From the NCBI GenBank assembly GCA_031769625.1, contig JAUIMM010002314.1, positions 1 to 64,000 on the forward strand: a stretch of DNA of 64,000 nt. The letters run 5' to 3'. Source of the stretch: Taudactylus pleione. Its lineage: Eukaryota; Chordata; Amphibia; Anura; Myobatrachidae. Below are positions 19,926 through 31,841 of the stretch, piece by piece. The stretch's first letter is position 1. Each line of letters begins with the position of its first letter. Under the pieces are notes generated by a model that searched no databases, was not told the origin of the DNA, and saw only the letters and a list, made by a program, of their open reading frames with translations. Made by a program: the position numbers and the translations under genes.

Positions 19926-22900
19926 CACAGACCAAGACCCACAAATGTGATGTGAAATGGTTTTTCTCCCATGTTGCGTTTAAGTGAAAACAGCAATTGC
20001 TCGTTTTAGGCCAAAATGCATTGAAAGCAATGGAAACAACAAAAGCGCATACTTTGTGTTATCTCCTCTTGTAGCAAACACAGACAGCTCAAAATGTCAC
20101 TGGATGTGTTGAAGACCAAGACCCACAAATGTGATGTGAAATGGTTTTTCTCCCATGTTGTGTTTAAGAGAAAACAGCAAATGCATGTTTTAGGCCAAAA
20201 TGCATTGAAAGCAATGGAAACAACAAAAGCGCATACATTGTGATATCTCCTCTTGTAGCAAACACAGACAGCTCAAAATTTCACTGGATGTGTTGAAGAC
20301 CAAGACACACAAATGTGATGTGAAATGGTTTTTCTCCCATGTTGCGTTTAAGAGAAAACAGCAATTGCTCGTTTTAGGCCAAAATGCATTGAAAACAATG
20401 GAAACAACAAAAGTGCATACTTTGTGTTATCTCCTCTTGTAGCAAACACAGACAGCTCAAAATTTTACTGGATGTGTTGAAGACCAAGACCCACAAATGT
20501 GATGTGAAATGGTTTTTCTCTCATGTTGTGTTTAAGAGAAAACAGCAAATGCACGTTTTAGGCCAAAATGCATTGAAAGCAATGGAAATAACAAAAGCGC
20601 ATCCTTTGTGTTATCTCCTCTTGTAGCAAACACAGACAGCTCAAAATTTCACTGGATGTGTTGAAGACCAAGACCCACAAATGTGATGTGAAATGGTTTT
20701 TCTCCCATGTTGCGTTTAAGAGAAAACAGCAAATGCACGTTTTAGGCCAAAATGCTTTGAAAACAATGGAAACAACAAAAGCGCATACTTTGTGTTATCT
20801 CCTCTTGTAGCAAACACAGACAGCTCAAAATTTCACGAGATGTGTTGAAGACCAAGACCCACAAATGTGATGTGAAATGGTTATTCTCCCATGTTGCGTT
20901 TAAGAGAAAACAGCAATTGCTCGTTTTAGGCCAAAATGCATTGAAAGCAATGGAAACAACAAAAGCGCATACTTTGTGTTATCTCCTCTTGTAGCAAACA
21001 CAGACAGCTCAAAATTTCACTGGATGTGTTGAAGACCAAGACCCACAAATGTGATGTGAAATGGTTTTTCTCTCATGTTGTGTTTAAGAGAAAACTGCAA
21101 ATGCACGTTTTAGGCCAAAATGCATTGAAAGCAATGGAAATAACAAAAGCGCATACTTTGTGTTATCTCCTCTTGTAGCAAACACAGACAGCTCAAAATT
21201 TCACCAGATCTGTTGAAGACCAAGACCCAGAAATGTGATGTGAAATGGTTTTTCTCCCATGTTGCATTTAAGAGAAAACAGCAAATGCACGTTTTAGGCC
21301 AAAATGCATTGAAAGCAATGGAAACAACAAAAGCGCATACTTTGTGTTATCTCCTCTTGTAGCAAACACAGACAGCTCAAAATTTCACTGGATGTGTTGA
21401 AGACCAAGACCTACAAATGTGAAGTGAAATGGTTTTTCTCCCATGTTGCGTTTAAGAGAAAACAGCAAATGCACGTTTTAGGCCAAAATGCTTTGAAAAC
21501 AATGGAAACAACAAAAGCGCATACTTTGTGTTATCTCCTCTTGTAGCAAACACAGACAGCTCAAAATTTCACCAGATCTGTTGAAGACCAAGACCCACAA
21601 ATGTGATGTGAAATGGTTTTTTTCTCATGTTGTGTTTAAGAGAAAACTGCAAATGCACGTTTTAGGCCAAAATGCATTGAAAGCAATGGAAACATCAAAG
21701 CGCATACTTTGTGTTATCTCCTCTTGTAGCAAACACAGACAGCTCAAAATTTCACCAGATCTGTTGAAGACAAAGACCCACAAATGTGATGTGAAATGGT
21801 TTTTCTCCCATGTTGCGTTTAAGAGAAATCAGCAAATGCACGTTTTAGGCCAAAATGCATTGAAAACAATGGAAACAACAAAAGCGCATACTTTGTGTTA
21901 TCTCCTCTTGTAGCAAACACAGACAGCTCAAAATTTCACCAGATCTGTTGAAGACCAAGACCCAGAAATGTGATGTGAAATGGTTTTTCTCCCATGTTGC
22001 GTTTAAGAGAAAACAGCAAATGCACGTTTTAGGCCAAAATGCATTGAAAGCAATGGAAACAACAAAAGCGCATACTTTGTGTTATCTCCTCTTGTAGCAA
22101 ACACAGACAGCTCAAAATTTCACTGGATGTGTTGAAGACCAAGACCCACAAATGTGATGTGAAATGGTTTTTCTCTCATGTTGTGTTTAAGAGAAAACTG
22201 CAAATGCACGTTTTAGGCCAAAATGCATTGAAAGCAATGGAAATAACAAAAGCGCATACTTTGTGTTATCTCCTCTTGTAGCAAACACAGACAGCTCAAA
22301 ATTTCACCAGATCTGTTGAAGACCAAGACCCAGAAATGTGATGTGAAATGGTTTTTCTCCCATGTTGCATTTAAGAGAAAACAGCAAATGCACGTTTTAG
22401 GCCAAAATGCATTGAAAGCAATGGAAACAACAAAAGCGCATACTTTGTGTTATCTCCTCTTGTAGCAAACACAGACAGCTCAAAATTTCACTGGATGTGT
22501 TGAAGACCAAGACCTACAAATGTGAAGTGAAATGGTTTTTCTCCCATGTTGCGTTTAAGAGAAAACTGCAAATGCACGTTTTAGGCCAAAATGCTTTGAA
22601 AACAATGGAAACAACAAAAGCGCATACTTTGTGTTATCTCCTCTTGTAGCAAACACAGACAGCTCAAAATTTCACCAGATCTGTTGAAGACCAAGACCCA
22701 CAAATGTGATGTGAAATGGTTTTTCTCTCATGTTGTGTTTAAGAGAAAACTGCAAATGCACGTTTTAGGCCAAAATGCATTGAAAGCAATGGAAACATCA
22801 AAAGCGCATACTTTGTGTTATTTCCTCTTGTAGCAAACACAGACAGCTCAAAATTTCACCAGATCTGTTGAAGACAAAGACCCACAAATGTGATGTGAAA

Positions 22901-25900
22901 TGGTTTTTCTCCCATGTTGCGGTTAAGAGAAAACAGCAAATGCACGTTTTAGGCCAAAATGCATTGAAAACAATGGAAACAACAAAAGCGCATACTTTGT
23001 GTTATCTCCTCTTGTAGCAAACACAGACAGCTCAAAATTTCACCAGATCTGTTGAAGACCAAGACCCAGAAATGTGATGTGAAATGGTTTTTCTCCCATG
23101 TTGCGTTTAAGAGAAAACAGCAAATGCACGTTTTAGGCCAAAATGCATTGAAAACAATGGAAACAACAAAAGCGCATACTTTGTGTTATCTCCTCTTGTA
23201 GCAAACACAGACAGCTCAAAATTTCACCAGATCTGTTGAAGACAAAGACCTACAAATGTGATGTGAAATGGTTTTTCTCCCATGTTGCGTTTAAGAGAAA
23301 ACAGCAAATGCACGTTTTAGGCCAAAATGCTTTGAAAACAATGGAAACAACAAAAGCGCATACTTTGTGTTATCTCCTCTTGTAGCAAACACAGACAGCT
23401 CAAAATTTCATGAGATGTGTTGAAGACCAAAACCCACAAATGTGATGTGAAATGGTTTTTCTCCCATGTTGCGTTTAAGAGAAAACAGCAATTGCTCGTT
23501 TTAGGCCAAAATGCATTGAAAGCAATGGAAACAACAAAAGCGCATACTTTGTGTTATCTCCTCTTGTAGCAAACACAGACAGCTCAAAATTTCACTGGAT
23601 GTGTTGAAGACCAAGACCCACAAATGTGATGTGAAATGGTTATTCTCCCATGTTACGTTTAAGAGAAAACAGCAATTGCTCGTTTTAGGCCAAAATGCAT
23701 TGAAAGCAATGGAAACAACAAAAGCGCATACTTTGTGTTATCTCTTCTTGTAGCAAACACAGACAGCTCAAAATTTCACTGGATGTGTTGAAGACCAAGA
23801 CCCACAAATGTGATGTGAAATGGTTTTTCTCTCATGTTGTGTTTAAGAGAAAACTGCAAATGCACGTTTTAGGCCAAAATGCATTGAAAGCAATGGAAAT
23901 AACAAAAGCGCATACTTTGTGTTATCTCCTCTTGTAGCAAACACAGACAGCTCAAAATTTCACCAGATCTGTTGAAGACCAAGACCCACAAATGTGATGT
24001 GAAATGGTTTTTCTCCCATGTTGCATTTAAGAGAAAACAGCAAATGAACATTTTAGGCCAAAATGCATTGAAAACAATGGAAACAACAAAAGCGCATACT
24101 TTGTGTTATCTCCTCTTGTAGCAAACACAGACAGCTCAAAATTTCACTGGATGTGTTGAAGACCAAGACCCACAAATGTGATGTGAAATGGTTTTTCTCT
24201 CATGTTGTGTTTAAGAGAAAACTGCAAATGCACGTTTTAGGCCAAAATGCATTGAAAGCAATGGAAACATCAAAAGCGCATACTTTGTGTTATCTCCTCT
24301 TGTAGCAAACACAGACAGCTCAAAATTTCACCAGATCTGTTGAAGACCAAGACCACAAATGTGATGTGAAATGGTTTTTCTCCCATGTTGCGTTTAAGAG
24401 AAAACAGCAAATGCACGTTTTAGGCCAAAATGCATTGAAAACAATGGAAACAACAAAAGCGCATACTTTGTGTTATCTCCTCTTGTAGCAAACACAGACA
24501 GCTCAAAATTTCACTGGATGTGTTGAAGACCAAGACCCACAAATGTGATGTGAAATGGTTATTCTCCCATGTTGCGTTTAAGAGAAAACAGCAATTGCTC
24601 GTTTTAGGCCAAAATGCATTGAAAGCAATGGAAACAACAAAAGCGCATACTTTGTGTTATCTCCTCTTGTAGCAAACACAGACAGCTCAAAATTTCACTG
24701 GATGTGTTGAAGACCAAGACCCACAAATGTGATGTGAAATGGTTTTTCTCCCATGTTGCGTTTAAGAGAAAACAGCAAATGCATGTTTTAGGCCAAAATG
24801 CATTGAAAGCAATGGAAACAACAAAAGCGCATACATTGTGATATCTCCTCTTGTAGCAAACACAGACAGCTCAAAATTTCACTGGATGTGTTGAAGACCA
24901 AGACACACAAATGTGATGTGAAATGGTTTTTCTCCCATGTTGCGTTTAAGAGAAAACAGCAATTGCTCGTTTTAGGCCAAAATGCATTGAAAGCAATGGA
25001 AATAACAAAAGCGCATACTTTGTGTTATCTCCTCTTGTAGCAAACACAGACAGCTCAAAATTTCACCAGATCTGTTGAAGACCAAGACCCAGAAATGTGA
25101 TGTGAAATGGTTTTTCTCCCATGTTGCATTTAAGAGAAAACAGCAAATGCACGTTTTAGGCCAAAATGCATTGAAAGCAATGGAAACAACAAAAGCGCAT
25201 ACTTTGTGTTATCTCCTCTTGTAGCAAACACAGACAGCTCAAAATTTCACTGGATGTGTTGAAGACCAAGACCCACAAATGTGATGTGAAATGGTTATTC
25301 TCCCATGTTGCGTTTAAGAGAAAACAGCAATTGCTCTTTTTAGGCCAAAATGCATTGAAAGCAATGGAAACAACAAAAGCGCATACTTTGTGTTATCTCC
25401 TCTTGTAGCAAACACAGACAGCTCAAAATTTCACTGGATGTGTTGAAGACCAAGACCCACAAATGTGATGTGAAATGGTTTTTCTCTCATGTTGTGTTTA
25501 AGAGAAAACTGCAAATGCACGTTTTAGGCCAAAATGCATTGAAAGCAATGGAAATAACAAAAGCGCATACTTTGTGTTATCTCCTCTTGTAGCAAACACA
25601 GACAGCTCAAAATTTCACCAGATCTGTTGAAGACCAAGACCTAGAAATTTGATGTGAAATGTGTTTTCTCCCATGTTGCGTTTAAGAGAAAACAGCAAAT
25701 GCACGTTTTAGGCCAAAATGCATTGAAAACAATGGAAACAACAAAAGCGCATACTTTGTGTTATCTCCTCTTGTAGCAAACACAGACAGCTCAAAATTTC
25801 ACTGGATGTGTTGAAGACCAAGACCTACAAATGTGATGTGAAATGGTTTTTCTCCCATGTTGCGTTTAAGAGAAAACAGCAATTGCTCGTTTTAGGCCAA

Positions 25901-28529
25901 AATGCATTGAAAGCAATGGAAACAACAAAAGCGCATACTTTGTGTTATCTCCTCTTGTAGCAAACACAGACAGCTCAAAATTTCACTGGATGTGTTGAAG
26001 ACCAAGACCCACAAATGTGATGTGAAATGGTTTTTCTCCCATGTTGCATTTAAGAGAAAACAGCAAATGCATGTTTTAGGCCAAAATGCACTGAAAGCAA
26101 TGGAAACAACAAAAGCGCATACATTGTGATATCTCCTCTTGTAGCAAACACAGACAGCTCAAAATTTCACTGGATGTGTTGAAGACCAAGACCCACAAAT
26201 GTGATGTGAAATGGTTTTTCTCTCATGTTGTGTTTAAGAGAAAACAGCAAATGCACGTTTTAGGCCAAAATGCATTGAAAGCAATGGAAATAACAAAAGC
26301 GCATCCTTTGTGTTATCTCCTCTTGTAGCAAACACAGACAGCTCAAAATTTCACCAGATCTGTTGAAGACCAAGACCCACAAATGTGATGTGAAATGGTT
26401 TTTCTCCCATGTTGCGTTTAAGAGAAAACAGCAAATGCACGTTTTAGGCCAAAATGCTTTGAAAACAATGGAAACAACAAAAGCGCATACTTTGTGTTAT
26501 CTCCTCTTGTAGCAAACACAGACAGCTCAAAATTTCACGAGATGTGTAGAAAACCAAGACCCACAAATGTGATGTGAAATGGTTTTTCTCCCATGTTGCG
26601 TTTAAGAGAAAACAGCAATTGCTCGTTTTAGGCCAAAATGCATTGAAAGCAATGGAAACAACAAAAGCGCATACTTTGTGTTATCTCCTCTTGTAGCAAA
26701 CACATACAGCTCAAAATTTCACTGGGTGTGTTGAAGACCAAGACCCACAAATGTGATGTGAAATGGTTTTTCTCTCATGTTGTGTTTAAGAGAAAACTGC
26801 AAATGCACGTTTTAGGCCAAAATGCATTGAAAGCAATGGAAACAACAAAAGCGCATACATTGTGATATTTCCTCTTGTAGCAAACACAGACAGCTCAAAA
26901 TTTCACTGGATGTGTTGAAGACCAAGACCCAGAAATGTGATGTGAAATGGTTTTTCTCCCATGTTGCATTTAAGAGAAAACAGCAAATGCACGTTTTAGG
27001 CCAAAATGCATTGAAAGCAATGGAAACAACAAAAGCGCATACTTTGTGTTATCTCCTCTTGTAGCAAACACAGACAGCTCAAAATTTCACCAGATCTGTT
27101 GAAGACCAAGACCTAGAAATTTGATGTGAAATGTTTTTTCTCCCATGTTGCGTTTAAGAGAAAACATCAAATGCACGTTTTAGTCCAAAATGCATTGAAA
27201 ACAATGGAAACAACAAAAGCGCATACTTTGTGTTATCTCCTCTTGTAGCAAACACAGACAGCTCAAAATTTCACTGGATGTGTTGAAGACCAAGACCTAC
27301 AAATGTGATGTGAAATGGTTTTTCTCCCATGTTGCGTTTAAGAGAAAACAGCAATTGCTCGTTTTAGGCCAAAATGCATTGAAAGCAATGGAAACAACAA
27401 AAGCGCATACTTTGTGTTATCTCCTCTTGTAGCAAATACAGACAGCTCAATATTTCACTGGATGTGTTGAAGACCAAGACCCACAAATGTGATGTGAAAT
27501 GGTTTTTCTCCCATGTTGCATTTAAGAGAAAACAGCAAATGCATGTTTTAGGCCAAAATGCACTGAAAGCAATGGAAACAACAAAAGCGCATACATTGTG
27601 ATATCTCCTCTTGTAGCAAACACAGACAGCTCAAAATTTCACTGGATGTGTTGAAGACCAAGACCCACAAATGTGATGTGAAATGGTTTTTCTCTCATGT
27701 TGTGTTTAAGAGAAAACAGCAAATGCACGTTTTAGGCCAAAATGCATTGAAAGCAATGGAAATAACAAAAGCGCATCCTTTGTGTTATCTCCTCTTGTAG
27801 CAAACACAGACAGCTCAAAATTTCACTGGATCTGTTGAAGACCAAGACCCACAAATGTGATGTGAAATGGTTTTTCTCCCATGTTGCATTTAAGAGAAAA
27901 CAGCAAATGCATGTTTTAGGCCAAAATGCATTGAAAGCAATGGAAACAACAAAAGCGCATACATTGTGATATCTCCTCTTGTAGCAAACACAGACAGCTC
28001 AAAATTTCACTGGATGTGTTGAAGACCAAGACCCACAAATGTGATGTGAAATGGTTTTTCTCCCATGTTGCGTTTAAGAGAAAACAGCAAATGCACGTTT
28101 TAGGCCAAAATGCATTGAAAACAATGGAAACAACAAAAGCGCATACTTTGTGTTATCTCCTCTTGTAGCAAACACAGACAGCTCAAAATTTCACTGGATG
28201 TGTTGAAGACCAAGACCCACAAATGTGATGTGAAATTGTTTTTCTCTCATGTTGTGTTTAAGAGAAAACTGCAAATGCACGTTTTAGGCCAAAATGCATT
28301 GAAAGCAATGGAAATAACAAAAGCGCATACTTTGTGTTATCTCCTCTTGTAGCAAACACAGACAGCTCAAAATTTCACTGGATGTGTTGAAGACCAAGAC
28401 CCACAAATGTAATGTGAAATGGTTTTTCTCTCATGTTGTGTTTAAGAGAAAACAGCAAATGCACGTTTTAGGCCAAAATGTATTGAAAGCAATGGAAATA
28501 ACAAAAGCGCATCCTTTGTGTTATCTCCT

Positions 28530-31500
28530 CTTGTAGCAAACACAGACAGCTCAAAATTTCACCAGATCTGTTGAAGACCAAGACCCACAAATTTGATGTG
28601 AAATGGTTTTTCTCCCATGTTGCGTTTAAGAGAAAACAGCAAATGCACGTTTTAGGACAAAATGCTTTGAAAACAATGGAAACAACAAAAGCGCATACTT
28701 TGTGTTATCTCCTCTTGTAGCAAACACAGACAGCTCAAAATTTCACGAGATGTGTAGAAAACCAAGACCCACAAATGTGATGTGAAATGGTTTTTCTCCC
28801 ATGTTGCGTTTAAGAGAAAACAGCAATTGCTCGTTTTAGGCCAAAATGCATTGAAAGCAATGGAAACAACAAAAGCGCATACTTTGTGTTATCTCCTCTT
28901 GTAGCAAACACAGACAGCTCAAAATTTCACTGGGTGTGTTGAAGACCAAGACCCACAAATGTGATGTGAAATGGTTTTTCTCTCATGTTGTGTTTAAGAG
29001 AAAACTGCAAATGCACGTTTTAGGCCAAAATGCATTGAAAGCAATGGAAATAACAAAAGCGCATACTTTGTGTTATCTCCTCTTGTAGCAAACACAGACA
29101 GCTCAAAATTTCACCAGATCTGTTGAAGACCAAGACCCAGAAATGTGATGTGAAATGGTTTTTCTCCCATGTTACGTTTAAGAGAAAACAGCAAATGCAC
29201 GTTTTAGGCCAAAATGCATTGAAAACAATGGAAACAACAAAAGCGCATACTTTGTGTTATCTCCTCTTGTAGCAAACACAGACAGCTCAAAATTTCACTG
29301 GATGTGTTGAAGACCAAGACCTACAAATGTGATGTGAAATGTTTTTTCTCCCATGTTGCGTTTAAGAGAAAACAGCAAATGCATGTTTTAGGCCAAAATG
29401 CTTTGAAAACAATGGAAACAACAAAAGCGCATACTTTGTGTTATCTCCTCTTGTAGCAAACACAGACAGCTCAAAATTTCATGAGATGTGTTGAAGACCA
29501 AGACCCACAAATGTGATGTGAAATGGTTTTTCTCCCATGTTGCGTTTAAGAGAAAACAGCAATTGCTCGTTTTAGGCCAAAATGTATTGAAAGCAATGGA
29601 AACAACAAAAGCGCATACTTTGTGTTATCTCCTCTTGTAGCAAACACAGACAGCTCAAAATTTCACTGGATGTGTTGAAGACCAAGACCCACAAATGTGA
29701 TGTGAAATGGTTATTCTCCCATGTTGCGTTTAAGAGAAAACAGCAATTGCTCGTTTTAGGCCAAAATGCATTGAAAGCAATGGAAACAACAAAAGCGCAT
29801 ACTTTGTGTTATCTCTTCTTGTAGCAAACACAGACAGCTCAAAATTTCACTGGATGTGTTGAAGACCAAGACCCACAAATGTGATGTGAAATGGTTTTTC
29901 TCTCATGTTGTGTTTAAGAGAAAACTGCAAATGCACGTTTTAGGCCAAAATGCATTGAAAGCAATGGAAATAACAAAAGCGCATACTTTGTGTTATCTCC
30001 TCTTGTAGCAAACACAGACAGCTCAAAATTTCACCAGATCTGTTGAAGACCAAGACCCACAAATGTGATGTGAAATGGTTTTTCTCCCATGTTGCGTTTA
30101 AGAGAAAACAGCAAATGAACGTTTTAGGCCAAAATGCATTGAAAATAATGGAAACAACAAAAGCGCATACTTTGTGTTATCTCCTCTTGTAGCAAACACA
30201 GACAGCTCAAAATTTCACCAGATCTGTTGAAGACCAAGACCCACAAATTTGATGTGAAATGGTTTTTCTCTCATGTTGTGTTTAAGAGAAAACTGCAAAT
30301 GCACGTTTTAGGACAAAATGCTTTGAAAACAATGGAAACAACAAAAGCGCATACTTTGTGTTATCTCCTCTTGTAGCAAACACAGACAGCTCAAAATTTC
30401 ACGAGATGTGTAGAAAACCAAGACCCACAAATGTGATGTGAAATGGTTTTTCTCCCATGTTGCGTTTAAGAGAAAACAGCAATTGCTCGTTTTAGGCCAA
30501 AATGCATTGAAAGCAATGGAAACAACAAAAGCGCATACTTTGTGTTATCTCCTCTTGTAGCAAACACAGACAGCTCAAAATTTCACTGGGTGTGTTGAAG
30601 ACCAAGACCCACAAATGTGATGTGAAATGGTTTTTCTCTCATGTTGTGTTTAAGAGAAAACTGCAAATGCACGTTTTAGGCCAAAATGCATTGAAAGCAA
30701 TGGAAATAACAAAAGCGCATACTTTGTGTTATCTCCTCTTGTAGCAAACACAGACAGCTCAAAATTTCACCAGATCTGTTGAAGACCAAGACCCAGAAAT
30801 GTGATGTGAAATGGTTTTTCTCCCATGTTACGTTTAAGAGAAAACAGCAAATGCACGTTTTAGGCCAAAATGCATTGAAAACAATGGAAACAACAAAAGC
30901 GCATACTTTGTGTTATCTCCTCTTGTAGCAAACACAGACAGCTCAAAATTTCACTGGATATGTTGAAGACCAAGACCTACAAATGTGATGTGAAATGTTT
31001 TTTCTCCCATGTTGCGTTTAAGAGAAAACAGCAAATGCATGTTTTAGGCCAAAATGCTTTGAAAACAATGGAAACAACAAAAGCGCATACTTTGTGTTAT
31101 CTCCTCTTGTAGCAAACACAGACAGCTCAAAATTTCACGAGATGTGTTGAAGACCAAGACCCACAAATGTGATGTGAAATGGTTTTTCTCCCATGTTGCG
31201 TTTAAGAGAAAACAGCAATTGCTCGTTTTAGGCCAAAATGTATTGAAAGCAATGGAAACAACAAAAGCGCATACTTTGTGTTATCTCCTCTTGTAGCAAA
31301 CACAGACAGCTCAAAATTTCACTGGATGTGTTGAAGACCAAGACCCACAAATGTGATGTGAAATGGTTATTCTCCCATGTTGCGTTTAAGAGAAAACAGC
31401 AATTGCTCGTTTTAGGCCAAAATGCATTGAAAGCAATGGAAACAACAAAAGCGCATACTTTGTGTTATCTCTTCTTGTAGCAAACACAGACAGCTCAAAA

Positions 31501-31841
31501 TTTCACTGGATGTGTTGAAGACCAAGACCCACAAATGTGATGTGAAATGGTTTTTCTCTCATGTTGTGTTTAAGAGAAAACTGCAAATGCACGTTTTAGG
31601 CCAAAATGCATTGAAAGCAATGGAAATAACAAAAGCGCATACTTTGTGTTATCTCCTCTTGTAGCAAACACAGACAGCTCAAAATTTCACCAGATCTGTT
31701 GAAGACCAAGACCCACAAATGTGATGTGAAATGGTTTTTCTCCCATGTTGCGTTTAAGAGAAAACAGCAAATGAACGTTTTAGGCCAAAATGCATTGAAA
31801 ATAATGGAAACAACAAAAGCGCATACTTTGTGTTATCTCCT
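28530..31841. repeat. Tandem pair of 9-monomer HOR units (1,656 bp each)
   Basis: Rare variants recur exactly 1,656 bp (9 x 184) apart: TGTAGAAAACC at 28753 and 30409, CACAAATTTGATG near 28590 and 30246, GTTACGTTT near 29172 and 30828, GTATTGAAAG at 29584 and 31240, and GAAAATAATGG near 30142 and 31798. The boundary between the copies is near 30185; edges are approximate. Confidence 0.85.

Larger units (their letters stand above)
19532..19928 (+). other. LINE 3' UTR
   Basis: About 397 bp between the ORF2 stop and the right junction. The first 130 bp are unremarkable, the middle is G-rich (separate entry), and the last 100 bp are AT-rich with TATATATTTTTAATATGG-like sequence, ending in AATAAACACAG. 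There is no poly(A) tract or microsatellite tail, unlike typical L1 insertions. Confidence 0.8.
12840..19929 (+). mobile_element. Tx1-like (L1-type) non-LTR retrotransposon, near full length
   Basis: A unique sequence of about 7,090 bp that splits one satellite monomer. Aligning both flanks to the monomer shows that the left flank reads to GTGCTGAA at 12839 and the right flank resumes at GACCAAGACCC at 19930. Monomer phase is preserved exactly: landmarks at 12811 and 20085 are 184 + 7,090 apart. The element carries a short leader, an ORF1 with three CCHC knuckles, an ORF2 with an apurinic-type endonuclease followed by reverse transcriptase, and a G-rich 3' UTR ending in AATAAA. There are no LTRs, no poly(A) tail and a target-site duplication of 0-1 bp. 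Two-ORF structure, CCHC-type ORF1 and SPGPDG/YADD motifs fit the Tx1 clade of amphibians and fish, whose members often have preferred targets. Clade assignment is from memory of family features; a phylogeny of the RT domain would settle it. Confidence 0.9.

Noticed and set aside
19360..19928. Minus-strand ORFs over the LINE 3' end (19360-19806, 19596-19928)
   Set aside because: Antisense of ORF2 and of the G-rich 3' UTR; the His/Pro/Thr-rich composition is what the G/T-rich strand gives in reverse.
12840..19929. Endogenous retrovirus or LTR element
   Set aside because: No terminal repeats, protease, integrase or RNase H motifs are visible; endonuclease-before-RT order and the 3' end are LINE-like.
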